Origin: Streptococcus mitis
GTDB taxonomy: Bacteria; Bacillota; Bacilli; Lactobacillales; Streptococcaceae
Assembly (NCBI RefSeq): GCF_002096845.1
Contig: NZ_NCVK01000060.1
Coordinates: 62,001 to 126,000 of the forward strand
Length of the DNA stretch: 64,000 nucleotides
Reading direction: 5' to 3'
Position 1 is the first letter of the stretch. Every line of letters starts with the position of its first letter. Below, one piece after another: positions 48,789 to 58,906 of the stretch. The translations under genes and the position numbers were made by a program. Below the pieces are notes generated by a model, which saw only the letters and a program-made list of their open reading frames with translations, made no database searches and had not been told where the DNA came from.

Positions 48789-50549
48789 ATGGTTGACAAA
48801 CAAGTCATTGAAGAAATCAGAAACAATGCCAACATTGTGGAAGTCATAGGAGATGTGATTTCTTTACAAAAGGCAGGACGGAACTATCTAGGGCTCTGTC
48901 CTTTTCATGGTGAAAAAACACCTTCTTTCAACGTTGTAGAGGACAAGCAGTTTTACCACTGTTTTGGTTGTGGTCGCTCAGGTGATGTCTTTAAGTTCAT
49001 CGAGGAGTACCAAGGGGTTCCCTTTATGGAGGCTGTCCAAATCTTAGGTCAGCGTGTTGGGATAGAGGTGGAAAAACCGCTTTATAGTGAACAGAAGCCA
49101 GCTTCACCCCACCAAGCTCTTTATGATATGCACGAAGATGCTGCCAAATTTTATCATGCTATTCTCATGACAACGACCATGGGGGAAGAGGCCAGAAACT
49201 ACCTTTATCAGCGTGGTTTGACAGATGAAGTGCTCAAGCATTTTCGGATTGGTTTAGCACCTCCAGAACGCAACTATCTTCATCAACGTTTGTCTGGTCA
49301 GTATCGTGAAGAGGATTTCTTGGATTCAGGCCTGTTTTATCTCTCGGATGCTAATCAATTTGTAGACACCTTTCACAATCGCATTATGTTTCCCTTGACA
49401 AATGACCAAGGAAAGGTTATTGCCTTCTCAGGTCGTATCTGGCAGAAAACGGATTCACAAACTTCTAAGTATAAAAATAGCCGATCGACTGCAATTTTTA
49501 ACAAAAGTTACGAATTATATCATATGGATAGGGCAAAAAAATCTTCTGGTAAAACCAGTGAGATTTACCTCATGGAAGGGTTCATGGATGTTATTGCAGC
49601 CTATCGGGCTGGAATCGAAAACGCTGTGGCATCTATGGGAACAGCCTTGAGTCGTGAGCATGTTGAGCATCTGAAAAGGTTAACCAAGAAGTTGGTTCTT
49701 GTTTACGATGGCGATAAGGCTGGGCAAGCTGCGACTTTGAAAGCGCTGGACGAAATTGGTGATATACCTGTGCAAATCGTCAGCATGCCTGATAACTTGG
49801 ATCCGGATGAGTATCTACAAAAAAATGGTCCAGAAGATTTGGCCTATCTATTAACGAAAACTCGTATTAGTCCGATTGAGTTTTACATTCACCAGTATAA
49901 GCCTGAAAATAGTGAAAATCTGCAGGCTCAGATTGAGTTTATTGAAAAAATAGCTCCCTTGATTGTTCAAGAAAAGTCTATCACTGCTCAAAACAGCTAT
50001 ATTCATATTTTAGCTGACAGTCTAGCATCCTTTGATTATGCCCAGATTGAGCAGATTGTTAATGAGAGTCGTCAGGCGCAAAGGCAGAATCGAATGGAAG
50101 GAATTTCCAGACCGACGCAAATCACTATGCCTGTCACCAAGCAGTTATCAGCTATTATGAGAGCAGAAGCCCATTTACTCTATCGGATGATGGAATCCCC
50201 TCTTGTTTTGAACGATTACCGTTTGCGAGACGACTTTTCATTTGACACTCCTGAATTTCAGGTCCTATATGACTTGCTTGGTCAGTATGGCAATCTTCCT
50301 CCAGAAGTTTTAGCAGAACAGACAGAGGAAGTTGAAAGAGCTTGGTACCAAGTCTTAGCTCAGGATTTACCTGCTGAGATGTCACCTCAGGAACTAAGTG
50401 AAGTAGAAATGACTCGAAACAAGGCTCTCTTGAATCAGGACAATATGAGAATCAAAAAGAAGGTGCAGGAAGCTAGCCATGTAGGAGATACAGACACAGC
50501 CTTAGAAGAATTGGAACGTTTAATTTCCCAAAAGAGAAGAATGGAGTAA
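48789..50549 (+). CDS. dnaG: DNA primase
   Basis: Makes RNA primers for replication. The 586-residue protein has an N-terminal CHC2 zinc finger ([11 protein letters not shown]...[10 protein letters not shown]), the TOPRIM domain ([24 protein letters not shown]), and a C-terminal helicase-binding helical domain. ATG 48789 follows GGAGG; an in-frame ATG at 48774 overlaps that site and is rejected. It is followed after 2 bases by rpoD, the macromolecular synthesis operon order. Confidence 0.97.
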   Translation: MVDKQVIEEIRNNANIVEVIGDVISLQKAGRNYLGLCPFHGEKTPSFNVVEDKQFYHCFGCGRSGDVFKFIEEYQGVPFMEAVQILGQRVGIEVEKPLYSEQKPASPHQALYDMHEDAAKFYHAILMTTTMGEEARNYLYQRGLTDEVLKHFRIGLAPPERNYLHQRLSGQYREEDFLDSGLFYLSDANQFVDTFHNRIMFPLTNDQGKVIAFSGRIWQKTDSQTSKYKNSRSTAIFNKSYELYHMDRAKKSSGKTSEIYLMEGFMDVIAAYRAGIENAVASMGTALSREHVEHLKRLTKKLVLVYDGDKAGQAATLKALDEIGDIPVQIVSMPDNLDPDEYLQKNGPEDLAYLLTKTRISPIEFYIHQYKPENSENLQAQIEFIEKIAPLIVQEKSITAQNSYIHILADSLASFDYAQIEQIVNESRQAQRQNRMEGISRPTQITMPVTKQLSAIMRAEAHLLYRMMESPLVLNDYRLRDDFSFDTPEFQVLYDLLGQYGNLPPEVLAEQTEEVERAWYQVLAQDLPAEMSPQELSEVEMTRNKALLNQDNMRIKKKVQEASHVGDTDTALEELERLISQKRRME

Positions 50550-50551
50550 TA

Positions 50552-51661
50552 ATGGCAACAAAACAAAAAGAAGTAACAACATTTGACGTACAAGTAGCAG
50601 AATTTATCCGTAATCATAAGCAAAAAGGGACAGCAACAGATGATGAAATCAATGCTAGTCTTGTCGTTCCTTTTACCTTGGACGCTGATGGAATTGAAGA
50701 TCTCTTGCAACGGATTCAAGATGCAGGAATTTCTATCACAGATAACGAAGGAAATCCAAGTGCGCGTGTTCTTAGTGCTGAAGAAGAACCAGAACTCAGT
50801 GACGAGGACTTGATTGGTTCAACTTCGGCTAAGGTCAATGACCCTGTCCGTATGTACTTGAAAGAAATCGGAGTCGTTCCTCTTTTGACCAATGAAGAGG
50901 AAAAAGAATTAGCACTAGCAGTTGAAGCTGGCGATATCGAAGCCAAACAACGTCTTGCGGAAGCCAACCTTCGTTTGGTTGTTTCTATTGCCAAACGCTA
51001 TGTTGGACGCGGTATGCAGTTCCTTGACTTGATTCAAGAAGGAAATATGGGCTTGATGAAGGCGGTTGACAAGTTTGACTATTCTAAAGGGTTCAAGTTT
51101 TCAACTTACGCAACTTGGTGGATTCGTCAGGCTATCACTCGTGCTATTGCAGATCAAGCTCGTACCATCCGTATCCCAGTTCACATGGTTGAAACCATCA
51201 ATAAATTGGTTCGTGAACAGCGTAATCTCCTTCAAGAATTGGGACAAGATCCAACACCAGAACAAATCGCTGAACGTATGGATATGACACCTGACAAGGT
51301 TCGTGAAATCTTGAAGATTGCCCAAGAACCGGTATCCCTTGAAACACCAATCGGTGAAGAGGATGATAGCCACCTTGGAGACTTTATCGAAGATGAAGTG
51401 ATTGAAAATCCAGTGGATTATACGACTCGTATCGTCTTGCGTGAGCAGTTGGATGAGGTCTTGGATACTCTTACAGACCGTGAAGAAAATGTTCTACGTC
51501 TGCGTTTTGGGCTAGATGATGGAAAAATGCGCACCCTTGAAGATGTTGGTAAAGTCTTTAACGTGACTCGCGAGCGTATCCGTCAGATTGAAGCTAAAGC
51601 TTTGAGAAAACTACGCCAACCAAGTCGCAGCAAACCGCTTCGTGATTTTATTGAAGACTAA
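50552..51661 (+). CDS. rpoD: Primary sigma factor RpoD (SigA)
   Basis: Housekeeping sigma factor. The 369-residue protein has an acidic region 1.1, region 2 ([18 protein letters not shown] and [13 protein letters not shown], which bind the -10 box), regions 3, and region 4 helix-turn-helix ([23 protein letters not shown], binding -35). Starts 2 bases after dnaG. The many TGn-TATAAT promoters in this window fit recognition by this type of factor. Confidence 0.98.
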   Translation: MATKQKEVTTFDVQVAEFIRNHKQKGTATDDEINASLVVPFTLDADGIEDLLQRIQDAGISITDNEGNPSARVLSAEEEPELSDEDLIGSTSAKVNDPVRMYLKEIGVVPLLTNEEEKELALAVEAGDIEAKQRLAEANLRLVVSIAKRYVGRGMQFLDLIQEGNMGLMKAVDKFDYSKGFKFSTYATWWIRQAITRAIADQARTIRIPVHMVETINKLVREQRNLLQELGQDPTPEQIAERMDMTPDKVREILKIAQEPVSLETPIGEEDDSHLGDFIEDEVIENPVDYTTRIVLREQLDEVLDTLTDREENVLRLRFGLDDGKMRTLEDVGKVFNVTRERIRQIEAKALRKLRQPSRSKPLRDFIED

Positions 51662-51675
51662 GAGTGAGGATGAAT

Positions 51676-52005
51676 ATGGCTTATACAGAAGAGCAAATTG
51701 AAAACATCAAAACACGCATTTTAACAGCCTTGGAAGAAGTCATCGACCCTGAGTTGGGAATCGATATTGTCAATCTTGGTTTAATTTATGAGATTCGTTT
51801 TGACGGTGACACAGGGCAAACAGAGATTGATATGACTTTGACAACTATGGGTTGTCCCCTAGCAGACCTTTTGACTGATCAGATTTATGATGCTATGACC
51901 GAGGTTCCAGAAGTAACGGATACTGAGGTCAAATTGGTTTGGTATCCAGCCTGGACCGTTGAAAAAATGAGTCGCTATGCACGCATTGCCCTAGGCATTA
52001 AGTAA
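51676..52005 (+). CDS. MIP18/SufT-like DUF59 protein
   Basis: The 109-residue protein of the DUF59 family (PaaD/SufT/MIP18), whose members help assemble or deliver Fe-S clusters. Signature segments: EEVIDPELGIDIVNLGLIYEI and TLTTMGCPLADLLTDQI, with the conserved Cys in GCP. ATG 51676 has GAGG at good spacing. It follows rpoD by 14 bases and is probably in the dnaG transcript. The specific client is unknown. Confidence 0.85.
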   Translation: MAYTEEQIENIKTRILTALEEVIDPELGIDIVNLGLIYEIRFDGDTGQTEIDMTLTTMGCPLADLLTDQIYDAMTEVPEVTDTEVKLVWYPAWTVEKMSRYARIALGIK

Positions 52006-52040
52006 ACAAATAAAAGCATGTGAGAGATTATTGGAAAAGC

Positions 52041-52062
52041 GAGGAAATTTCCTCTTCTTTTC
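52041..52062 (+). terminator. Weak terminator after the DUF59 gene
   Basis: GAGGAAATTTCCTC palindrome, extended by AAAG/CTTTT, followed by a C/T-rich tail. Confidence 0.5.
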
Positions 52063-52104
52063 CTCTAGTCTCTCCTTTCTTTTGCTGATTTTATTCAAAG
52101 AAAA

Positions 52105-52113
52105 TGATATAAT
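52105..52113 (+). promoter_or_regulatory. Extended -10 promoter abutting the cpoA start codon
   Basis: TGATATAAT ends 8 bases before ATG 52121, so the predicted transcript starts at or next to the AUG. Confidence 0.75.
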
Positions 52114-52120
52114 AGTAGTT

Positions 52121-53164
52121 ATGGAAAAAAAGAAATTACGCATCAATATGTTGAGTTCAAGTGAGAAAGTAGCAGGACAAGGAGTTTCAGGTGCTTACCG
52201 TGAATTAGTTCGTCTTCTTCACCGTGATGCCAAGGACCAATTGCTTGTTACAGAAAATCTTCCAATAGAGGCAGATGTGACTCACTTTCATACAATTGAT
52301 TTCCCCTATTATTTATCAACATTCCAAAAGAAACGCTCAGGAAGGAAAATTGGCTATGTGCATTTCTTGCCTGATACACTTGAGGGGAGTTTGAAAATTC
52401 CATTTTTCTTAAAGGGAATTGTTAAACGCTATGTATTTTCTTTTTACAACCGGATGGAGCACTTGGTGGTGGTCAATCCTATGTTTATTGAGGATTTGGT
52501 GGCAGCTGGTATTCCACGTGAAAAAGTGACCTATATCCCTAACTTTGTCAACAAGGAAAAATGGCATCCTCTTCCACAGGAAGAGGTAGCGAGACTGCGT
52601 ACAGAGCTAGGTCTTAGTGACAATCAGTTTATCGTAGTAGGTGCTGGTCAAGTTCAGAAACGCAAAGGGATTGACGATTTTATCCGTCTGGCTGAGGAAT
52701 TGCCTCAGATTACCTTTATCTGGGCCGGTGGTTTCTCTTTTGGTGGTATGACAGATGGTTATGAGCGTTACAAGAAAATTATGGACAATCCCCCTAAAAA
52801 TTTGATTTTTCCAGGTATTGTATCGCCAGAGCGAATGCGCGAATTGTATGCCCTAGCAGATCTTTTCTTGTTACCTAGTTACAATGAGCTATTCCCTATG
52901 ACTATTTTAGAGGCTGCTAGTTGTGAAGCTCCTATTATGTTGCGTGATTTGGATCTTTATAAGGTAATTTTGGAGGGAAATTATCGGGCGACAGCAGATA
53001 GAGAAGAGATGAAAGAAGCTATTCTGGAATATCAAGCAAATCCTGTTGCTTTAAAAGACCTCAAAGAAAAAGCTAAGAATATTTCCAGAGAGTATTCTGA
53101 AGAGCATCTGTTGCAAATCTGGTTGGATTTTTATGAAAAACAAGCCGCTTTAGGGAGAAAGTAA
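52121..53164 (+). CDS. cpoA: Glycolipid glycosyltransferase, CpoA type
   Basis: GT4-type glycosyltransferase. In pneumococcus CpoA adds galactose to glucosyl-diacylglycerol, making the major diglycosyl lipid and lipoteichoic-acid anchor. The 347-residue protein has GT-B features (VAGQGVSGAYRELVRLL near the N terminus; GAGQVQKRKGIDDFIRLAE; the E-x7-E-like NELFPMTILEAASC near residue 267). ATG 52121 has no ribosome site, only an extended -10 eight bases upstream, suggesting a leaderless mRNA. The partner enzyme follows after 15 bases. Confidence 0.87.
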   Translation: MEKKKLRINMLSSSEKVAGQGVSGAYRELVRLLHRDAKDQLLVTENLPIEADVTHFHTIDFPYYLSTFQKKRSGRKIGYVHFLPDTLEGSLKIPFFLKGIVKRYVFSFYNRMEHLVVVNPMFIEDLVAAGIPREKVTYIPNFVNKEKWHPLPQEEVARLRTELGLSDNQFIVVGAGQVQKRKGIDDFIRLAEELPQITFIWAGGFSFGGMTDGYERYKKIMDNPPKNLIFPGIVSPERMRELYALADLFLLPSYNELFPMTILEAASCEAPIMLRDLDLYKVILEGNYRATADREEMKEAILEYQANPVALKDLKEKAKNISREYSEEHLLQIWLDFYEKQAALGRK

Positions 53165-53179
53165 AAAGTGAGGTAATCT

Positions 53180-54505
53180 ATGCGAATTGGTTTATTTACA
53201 GATACCTATTTTCCTCAGGTTTCAGGTGTTGCGACCAGTATTCGAACCTTGAAAACCGAACTTGAAAAGCAGGGACACGCTGTTTTTATCTTTACGACGA
53301 CAGATAAGGATGTCAATCGTTATGAAGATTGGCAAATTATCCGCATTCCAAGTGTTCCCTTCTTTGCATTTAAGGATCGCCGCTTTGCCTACCGAGGATT
53401 TAGCAAGGCACTTGAAATTGCCAAACAGTATCAGCTAGATATTATCCATACTCAGACAGAATTTTCTCTTGGCTTGTTGGGGATTTGGATTGCGCGTGAA
53501 TTGAAGATTCCAGTCATCCATACCTATCACACCCAATACGAAGACTATGTGCATTATATTGCTAAGGGAATGTTGATTCGTCCTAGTATGGTCAAGTATC
53601 TGGTTAGAGGTTTTTTGCATGATGTGGATGGGGTGATTTGCCCGAGTGAGATTGTCCGAGACTTGCTATCTGACTATAAGGTCAAGGTGGAAAAGCGAGT
53701 TATTCCAACTGGAATTGAATTAGCTAAGTTTGAGCGTCCAGAAATCAAGCAAGAAAATTTAAAAGAACTGCGTAGTAAACTAGGGATTCAAGATAATGAA
53801 AAGATGTTGCTCAGCCTTTCCAGAATTTCCTATGAAAAAAATATTCAAGCAGTATTAGCAGCCTTTGCAGAAGTTCTGAGAGAGGAAGACAAGGTGAAAC
53901 TGGTAGTTGCTGGGGATGGGCCTTATCTGGATGACCTCAAAGAGCAAGCCAAGAAACTAGAGATTCAAGACTCCGTCATCTTTACAGGAATGATTGCTCC
54001 TAGTGAGACAGCTCTTTATTATAAGGCAGCAGATTTTTTCATCTCGGCATCGACAAGTGAAACGCAGGGTTTGACATATTTGGAAAGCTTGGCCAGTGGG
54101 ACGCCTGTCATTGCGCACGGAAATCCTTATCTGGACAATCTTATCAGTGATAAAATGTTTGGAACCTTGTACTATGGAGAACATGATTTGGCTGGTGCTA
54201 TTTTGGAAGCCCTGATTGCAACACCAGACATGAATGAGCATACCTTATCAGAGAAATTATATGAGATTTCAGCTGAGAATTTTGGAAAACGGGTGCATGA
54301 GTTTTATCTTGATGCTATTATTTCAAATAATTTCCAGAAAGATTTAGCAAAAGATGATACGGTCAGTCAGCGTATTTTTAAGACAGTTTTGTATTTACCA
54401 CAACAGGTAGTTGCTGTACCCGTAAAAGGCTCTAGACGCATGCTGAAGGCTTCAAAAACACAGTTGATCAGCATAAGAGATTATTGGAAAGACCATGAAG
54501 AATAG
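53180..54505 (+). CDS. Glycosyltransferase, monoglucosyl-diacylglycerol synthase type
   Basis: GT4 enzyme predicted to make alpha-monoglucosyldiacylglycerol, the substrate for the preceding CpoA. The 441-residue protein has MRIGLFTDTYFPQVSGVATSI at the start, HTYHTQYEDYVHY, LLSLSRISYEKNIQAVLAAF, and the E-x7-E motif in SETQGLTYLESLASGTPV near residue 295. The C-terminal extension after residue 380 is basic and may bind the membrane. Function inferred from the pair's context. Confidence 0.85.
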   Translation: MRIGLFTDTYFPQVSGVATSIRTLKTELEKQGHAVFIFTTTDKDVNRYEDWQIIRIPSVPFFAFKDRRFAYRGFSKALEIAKQYQLDIIHTQTEFSLGLLGIWIARELKIPVIHTYHTQYEDYVHYIAKGMLIRPSMVKYLVRGFLHDVDGVICPSEIVRDLLSDYKVKVEKRVIPTGIELAKFERPEIKQENLKELRSKLGIQDNEKMLLSLSRISYEKNIQAVLAAFAEVLREEDKVKLVVAGDGPYLDDLKEQAKKLEIQDSVIFTGMIAPSETALYYKAADFFISASTSETQGLTYLESLASGTPVIAHGNPYLDNLISDKMFGTLYYGEHDLAGAILEALIATPDMNEHTLSEKLYEISAENFGKRVHEFYLDAIISNNFQKDLAKDDTVSQRIFKTVLYLPQQVVAVPVKGSRRMLKASKTQLISIRDYWKDHEE

Positions 54506-54519
54506 AAAGAGGAACAGCT

Positions 54520-54711
54520 ATGAAAAAACAATTAATGAGAAGTGGGCGTGACAAAAAGATTGCAGGTGTTTGTGCTGGAGTGGCTAATTATTTTGATATG
54601 GATCCCACTATTGTTCGCGTAATATGGGGTGTTCTTGCTTTTGGTTATGGAGCTGGAATTATAGCCTATATTATTTTATGGATTATTGCACCAGTAGCAA
54701 GTGACTATTGA
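54520..54711 (+). CDS. PspC-domain small membrane protein
   Basis: The 63-residue protein with the PspC pattern (RSGRDKKIAGVCAGVANYFDMDPTIVRVIW) and a C-terminal helix. PspC relatives sense envelope stress in other bacteria; here its role is unknown. AGAGGAACAGCT precedes the ATG. It follows the glycolipid genes by 14 bases. Confidence 0.88.
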   Translation: MKKQLMRSGRDKKIAGVCAGVANYFDMDPTIVRVIWGVLAFGYGAGIIAYIILWIIAPVASDY

Positions 54712-54769
54712 AAACTAGCTGAATTCATGCTAAGATATTAGAAAGTAGAATGTAACGAAGGAGAAAAAA

Positions 54770-54904
54770 ATGGCATTTGGAGATAATGGAAATCGTAAAA
54801 AAACCATGTTTGAAAAATTAACCTTACTAATCGTGTTTATTATGTTGATTGCAAGTTTGCTTGGAATTTTTGCAACTGCAATTGGTGCCTTGAGTAATCT
54901 ATAA
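54770..54904 (+). CDS. DUF4044-type 44-residue membrane protein
   Basis: A short frame with a strong ribosome site (AAGGAGAA) seven bases before the ATG: MAFGDNGNRKKTMFEKLTLL then a single membrane helix and GALSNL. It matches the small streptococcal DUF4044 family as I remember it. Function unknown. A terminator follows 29 bases after the stop. Confidence 0.8.
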   Translation: MAFGDNGNRKKTMFEKLTLLIVFIMLIASLLGIFATAIGALSNL

Positions 54905-54933
54905 ATCGGATTACCTAAAAGTAACATTAGTGA

Positions 54934-54956
54934 CTGGGATTTCCCAGCCCTTTTTT
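54934..54956 (+). terminator. Terminator after the DUF4044 gene
   Basis: CTGGG-ATTT-CCCAG then CCC and TTTTTT. Confidence 0.8.
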
Positions 54957-54973
54957 AAAGTGAGAAGATAATA

Positions 54974-56284
54974 ATGAGTATGTTTTTAGATACAGCCAAG
55001 ATTAAGGTCAAGGCTGGTAATGGTGGCGATGGCATGGTCGCTTTTCGCCGTGAAAAATATGTCCCCAATGGAGGTCCTTGGGGTGGTGATGGAGGTCGTG
55101 GTGGTAACGTCGTATTCGTTGTAGACGAAGGTTTACGTACCTTGATGGATTTCCGCTACAATCGCCATTTCAAGGCTGATTCTGGGGAAAAAGGCATGAC
55201 CAAAGGAATGCATGGTCGTGGTGCTGAGGATTTACGTGTTCGTGTACCACAAGGCACAACCGTCCGTGATGCAGAGACTGGCAAGGTTTTGACAGATTTG
55301 ATTGAACATGGTCAAGAATTTATCGTTGCCCACGGTGGTCGTGGTGGACGTGGCAACATCCGCTTTGCGACACCAAAAAATCCTGCACCGGAAATATCTG
55401 AAAATGGAGAACCAGGTCAGGAACGTGAGTTACAATTGGAACTAAAAATCTTGGCAGATGTCGGTTTAGTGGGTTTCCCATCAGTAGGGAAATCAACCCT
55501 TTTAAGTGTTATTACCTCAGCTAAACCTAAAATCGGCGCCTACCACTTTACGACAATTGTACCAAATCTAGGTATGGTTCGTACCCAATCAGGTGAATCC
55601 TTTGCAGTAGCTGATTTACCAGGTTTGATTGAAGGGGCTAGTCAAGGTGTTGGTTTGGGAACTCAGTTCCTCCGTCACATCGAGCGTACCCGTGTCATCC
55701 TTCACATCATTGATATGTCAGCTAGCGAAGGCCGTGATCCTTATGAGGATTATCTTGCCATCAATAAAGAGCTGGAGTCGTATAATCTTCGTCTCATGGA
55801 GCGTCCACAGATTATTGTAGCCAATAAGATGGATATGCCTGAGAGTCAGGAAAATCTTGAAGAATTTAAGAAAAAATTGGCTGAAAACTATGATGAATTT
55901 GAAGAGTTACCAGCTATCTTCCCAATTTCCGGATTGACCAAGCAAGGTTTGGCTACGCTTTTGGATGCTACAGCTGAATTGTTAGACAAGACACCAGAAT
56001 TCTTGCTCTATGATGAGTCAGATATGGAAGAAGAAGCTTACTACGGCTTTGACGAGGAAGAGAAAGCCTTTGAAATTAGCCGTGATGACGATGCGACATG
56101 GGTGCTTTCTGGTGAAAAACTGATGAAACTCTTTAATATGACCAACTTTGATCGTGACGAATCTGTCATGAAATTTGCCCGCCAGCTTCGTGGTATGGGG
56201 GTTGATGAAGCCCTTCGTGCGCGTGGTGCTAAGGATGGGGACTTGGTCCGCATTGGTAAATTTGAGTTTGAATTTGTAGACTAG
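54974..56284 (+). CDS. obgE: GTPase Obg/CgtA
   Basis: Essential GTPase of 50S assembly and stress response. The 436-residue protein has the glycine-rich Obg fold ([27 protein letters not shown]), G1 GFPSVGKST near residue 168, [13 protein letters not shown], and a C-terminal OCT domain. The start could be ATG 54974 or the ATG two codons later; both lack a strong ribosome site, and 54974 is slightly better placed. Confidence 0.96.
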   Translation: MSMFLDTAKIKVKAGNGGDGMVAFRREKYVPNGGPWGGDGGRGGNVVFVVDEGLRTLMDFRYNRHFKADSGEKGMTKGMHGRGAEDLRVRVPQGTTVRDAETGKVLTDLIEHGQEFIVAHGGRGGRGNIRFATPKNPAPEISENGEPGQERELQLELKILADVGLVGFPSVGKSTLLSVITSAKPKIGAYHFTTIVPNLGMVRTQSGESFAVADLPGLIEGASQGVGLGTQFLRHIERTRVILHIIDMSASEGRDPYEDYLAINKELESYNLRLMERPQIIVANKMDMPESQENLEEFKKKLAENYDEFEELPAIFPISGLTKQGLATLLDATAELLDKTPEFLLYDESDMEEEAYYGFDEEEKAFEISRDDDATWVLSGEKLMKLFNMTNFDRDESVMKFARQLRGMGVDEALRARGAKDGDLVRIGKFEFEFVD

Positions 56285-56293
56285 GAGATTGAT

Positions 56294-56449
56294 ATGGGAG
56301 ATAAACCGATATCTTTCCGAGATGCGGATGGTAATTTTGTTTCCGCCGCAGACGTTTGGAATGAAAAGAAATTGGAAGAACTATTTAATCGTCTCAATCC
56401 AAATCGTGCCTTGAGATTGGCACGAACTAAAAAAGAAAATCCATCTTAA
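56294..56449 (+). CDS. Conserved 51-residue protein downstream of obgE
   Basis: Small frame with AGGAGATT before the ATG: MGDKPISFRDADGNFVSAAD, then a helical basic part ending ALRLARTKKENPS. I recall similar short proteins after obgE in streptococci but know no function. No membrane segment, no Cys. It starts 9 bases after obgE and is probably co-transcribed. Confidence 0.75.
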   Translation: MGDKPISFRDADGNFVSAADVWNEKKLEELFNRLNPNRALRLARTKKENPS

Positions 56450-56512
56450 ATACGTAAGATAAAACTCCAATTATCAGTCAAGTTAACTGTAACAAATAGA
56501 AGCTAAGATCGA

Positions 56513-56540
56513 GAAAGGGCAAAATTTGTCCTTTCTTTTC
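56513..56540 (+). terminator. Terminator after the obgE unit
   Basis: 11-bp stem AGAAAGGGCAA / TTGTCCTTTCT with one wobble, then TTTTC. Confidence 0.85.
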
Positions 56541-56694
56541 ACTTATAAATTATAATATATTAAAATAGAATATAAATAAATAGACTAGGGAATTCAAATC
56601 AAATTTCTAACAAGGCTTTATAAGTCGTGTTGTCCTATTCTAGCTTCAATACACCGTATTTTTTCTATTAAAAAGAATTTTTTTACAAAAATAG
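56541..56694. other. A/T-rich spacer at a possible synteny junction
   Basis: About 150 bases between the obgE-unit terminator and the amino-acid transporter promoter. I see no gene, no hairpin and no recognisable BOX, RUP or insertion-sequence end. It marks where two gene blocks meet that I recall as separate in reference pneumococcal genomes. Confidence 0.4.
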
Positions 56695-56723
56695 TTGGTT
56701 ATTTAGTTTATTTATGCTATAAT
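56695..56723 (+). promoter_or_regulatory. Promoter of the amino-acid ABC operon
   Basis: TTGGTT, 17-base spacer, TATAAT with extended TGC. Confidence 0.85.
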
Positions 56724-56752
56724 AGGAGCAATTATTTTTAGGAGGTGTTAGT

Positions 56753-57394
56753 ATGTCTTATTTGTTTGAGATATTACCGAGTTTATTGAGCGGTGCAAGC
56801 ATGACTTTACAGGTTTTTGTGCTGGTCTTGATCTTTTCTATTCCCTTGGGCGTTTTGATTGCCTTTGCCTTGCAAGTCCATTGGAAGCTCCTCCATCATC
56901 TGATTAATATTTATATCTGGATCATGCGGGGCACCCCCTTGCTTTTGCAATTGATTTTTATTTATTATGTGCTACCAAGTATTGGGATCCGTTTAGATCG
57001 CCTTCCTGCGGCTATCATTGCTTTTGTTTTGAATTATGCGGCTTACTTTGCTGAAATCTTCCGTGGAGGGATTGATACAATTCCTAAAGGTCAATATGAG
57101 GCTGCTAAGGTCTTGAAGTTTAATCCTTTTGACACAGTGCGCTATATTATCTTACCACAGGTGACCAAGATTGTTCTCCCTAGTGTTTTTAATGAGGTTA
57201 TGAGTTTGGTCAAGGATACTTCTCTGGTTTATGCTCTAGGAATTTCAGACCTTATTTTAGCGAGCCGAACAGCTGCCAACCGTGATGCTAGTCTGGTTCC
57301 TATGTTCTTGGCAGGAGCCATTTACTTAATTTTGATTGGGATTGTGACCATTCTTGCAAAAAAAGTTGAGAAGAAGTACAGTTACTATAGATAG
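56753..57394 (+). CDS. Polar amino-acid ABC transporter permease (HisM type)
   Basis: The 213-residue permease of the PAAT family has five helices, the coupling loop EAAKVLKFNPFDTVRYIILPQ (EAA motif), and the N-terminal segment LSGASMTLQVFVLVL. First gene of a permease-ATPase-binding protein operon with strong AGGAGG. The substrate class is polar amino acids; the exact one is not readable. Confidence 0.9.
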   Translation: MSYLFEILPSLLSGASMTLQVFVLVLIFSIPLGVLIAFALQVHWKLLHHLINIYIWIMRGTPLLLQLIFIYYVLPSIGIRLDRLPAAIIAFVLNYAAYFAEIFRGGIDTIPKGQYEAAKVLKFNPFDTVRYIILPQVTKIVLPSVFNEVMSLVKDTSLVYALGISDLILASRTAANRDASLVPMFLAGAIYLILIGIVTILAKKVEKKYSYYR

Positions 57395-57403
57395 GAGGCT
57401 ACC

Positions 57404-58033
57404 ATGTTAGAATTACGAAATATCAATAAGGGATTTGGCGAAAAGCAAATTTTGTCCAATTTCAGTCTAAGCATTCCTGAAAAACAAATCCTGGCTATCG
57501 TTGGGCCTTCTGGTGGAGGTAAGACAACTCTCTTACGCATGCTTGCAGGTCTTGAAACCATTGATTCAGGTCAAATCTTTTATAATGGAGAACCCTTAGA
57601 ATTGGATGAATTGGAGAAGCGCAATCTACTAGGATTTGTATTCCAAGATTTTCAACTTTTCCCTCATTTGTCAGTTCTAGATAATTTGACCTTATCGCCT
57701 GTGAAAACCATGGGAATGAAGCAGGAAGAGGCAGAGAAGAAGGCGCATGGACTCTTGGAACAGTTAGGTTTAGCAGGGCACGCAGATGCTTATCCATTCT
57801 CACTATCAGGTGGGCAAAAGCAGCGGGTGGCCTTGGCGCGTGCTATGATGATTGACCCGGAAATCATAGGTTACGATGAACCAACTTCTGCACTGGATCC
57901 AGAATTACGCTTGGAAGTGGAAAAACTAATCTTGCAAAATAGGGAACTTGGCATGACCCAGATTGTGGTTACCCACGATTTACAATTTGCTGAAAATATC
58001 GCAGATCAGATTCTCAAGGTTGAGCCCAAGTAG
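57404..58033 (+). CDS. Amino-acid ABC transporter ATP-binding protein (HisP/GlnQ type)
   Basis: The 209-residue ATPase has Walker A GPSGGGKTTL, Q-loop FQDFQLFPH, signature LSGGQKQRVALARA, Walker B IIGYDEPTSALDP, and H-loop VTHD. It is short because the usual C-terminal extension is reduced. GGAGGC precedes the ATG, 9 bases after the permease. Confidence 0.93.
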   Translation: MLELRNINKGFGEKQILSNFSLSIPEKQILAIVGPSGGGKTTLLRMLAGLETIDSGQIFYNGEPLELDELEKRNLLGFVFQDFQLFPHLSVLDNLTLSPVKTMGMKQEEAEKKAHGLLEQLGLAGHADAYPFSLSGGQKQRVALARAMMIDPEIIGYDEPTSALDPELRLEVEKLILQNRELGMTQIVVTHDLQFAENIADQILKVEPK

Positions 58034-58042
58034 GAGGTGCCG

Positions 58043-58882
58043 ATGACTAATAAGAAAATTGCTTTAGTATTGGTTTCTCTCCTGACTCTCTTTTTAACGG
58101 CCTGTACTCAGAAAGCTAGTGATCCAAAGCAGGATAACTGGGATAAGTATCAAGAGCAGGGGAGTATGACCATCGGTTTTGACAATACCTTTGTACCCAT
58201 GGGATTTGAAGAAAAGAATGGCCAATATACAGGCTTTGATATTGATTTGGCACAAGCAGTTTCTGAAAAATTAGGTTTTAAGGTTCAATTTCAGCCAATC
58301 GACTGGGATATGAAGGAAACGGAACTACAAAATGGAACCATAGACGCCATCTGGAATGGCTATTCTGCCACTGATGAACGCCGAGAAAAGGTTGCCTTTA
58401 GCATTCCATATATGGAAAATCAGCAAGTTCTGGTTGCCAAGAAAAGCCAGCAAATTCGTTCAGTAGAGGATATGAAGGATAAAACCTTGGGAGCTCAAGC
58501 AGGTTCTTCTGGTTATTTAGACTTTGAAGCCCAGCCAGACTTATTGAAAAATCGTGTCAAAGACCAGAAGGCCAATCAATACCAGAGTTTCAATGAAGCC
58601 TTGATCGATTTGAAGAATGACCGTATTGATGCCTTGTTAATTGACCGAGTGTATGCTAATTATTATCTCCAGTCTGAAGGAATATTAAATGACTATAATG
58701 TCTTTTCAGTTGGATTTGAGAGTGAATCTTTTGCTGTCGGTGTCAGACCTGCAGATAAAAAATTACTCCAAGCTTTAAACCAAGCTTTTGTTCAACTATA
58801 CCAAGAAGGGAAGTTCCAAGAGATTAGCCAGAAATGGTTTGGAGAAGATGTGGCAACCAAAGAAGTGAAAAGTAGAGATTGA
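58043..58882 (+). CDS. Amino-acid ABC transporter substrate-binding lipoprotein
   Basis: The 279-residue family-3 binding protein has a lipobox LTAC with Cys22, the SBP_bac_3 core (MTIGFDNTFVPMGFEEKNGQYTGFDIDLA, GTIDAIWNGYSATDERREKVAFS, GAQAGSSGY), and a C-terminal FGEDV. ATG 58043 is chosen over GTG 58037, which overlaps the GGAGG site. It is third in the operon; a terminator follows the stop. Confidence 0.92.
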   Translation: MTNKKIALVLVSLLTLFLTACTQKASDPKQDNWDKYQEQGSMTIGFDNTFVPMGFEEKNGQYTGFDIDLAQAVSEKLGFKVQFQPIDWDMKETELQNGTIDAIWNGYSATDERREKVAFSIPYMENQQVLVAKKSQQIRSVEDMKDKTLGAQAGSSGYLDFEAQPDLLKNRVKDQKANQYQSFNEALIDLKNDRIDALLIDRVYANYYLQSEGILNDYNVFSVGFESESFAVGVRPADKKLLQALNQAFVQLYQEGKFQEISQKWFGEDVATKEVKSRD

Positions 58883-58903
58883 GTTTTTACTCAGTCTTTT
58901 TTT
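58876..58903 (+). terminator. Terminator after the amino-acid ABC operon
   Basis: AGATTGAGT-TTTT-ACTCAGTCT then a run of T; the stem begins inside the last codons. Confidence 0.85.
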
Positions 58904-58906
58904 GCA

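Noticed and set aside
52031..52120. N-terminal extension of cpoA
   Set aside because: It would run through a terminator-like palindrome and the extended -10 promoter.
56541..56694. Insertion-sequence remnant at the suspected junction
   Set aside because: No terminal inverted repeats, target duplication or transposase fragment could be recognised.
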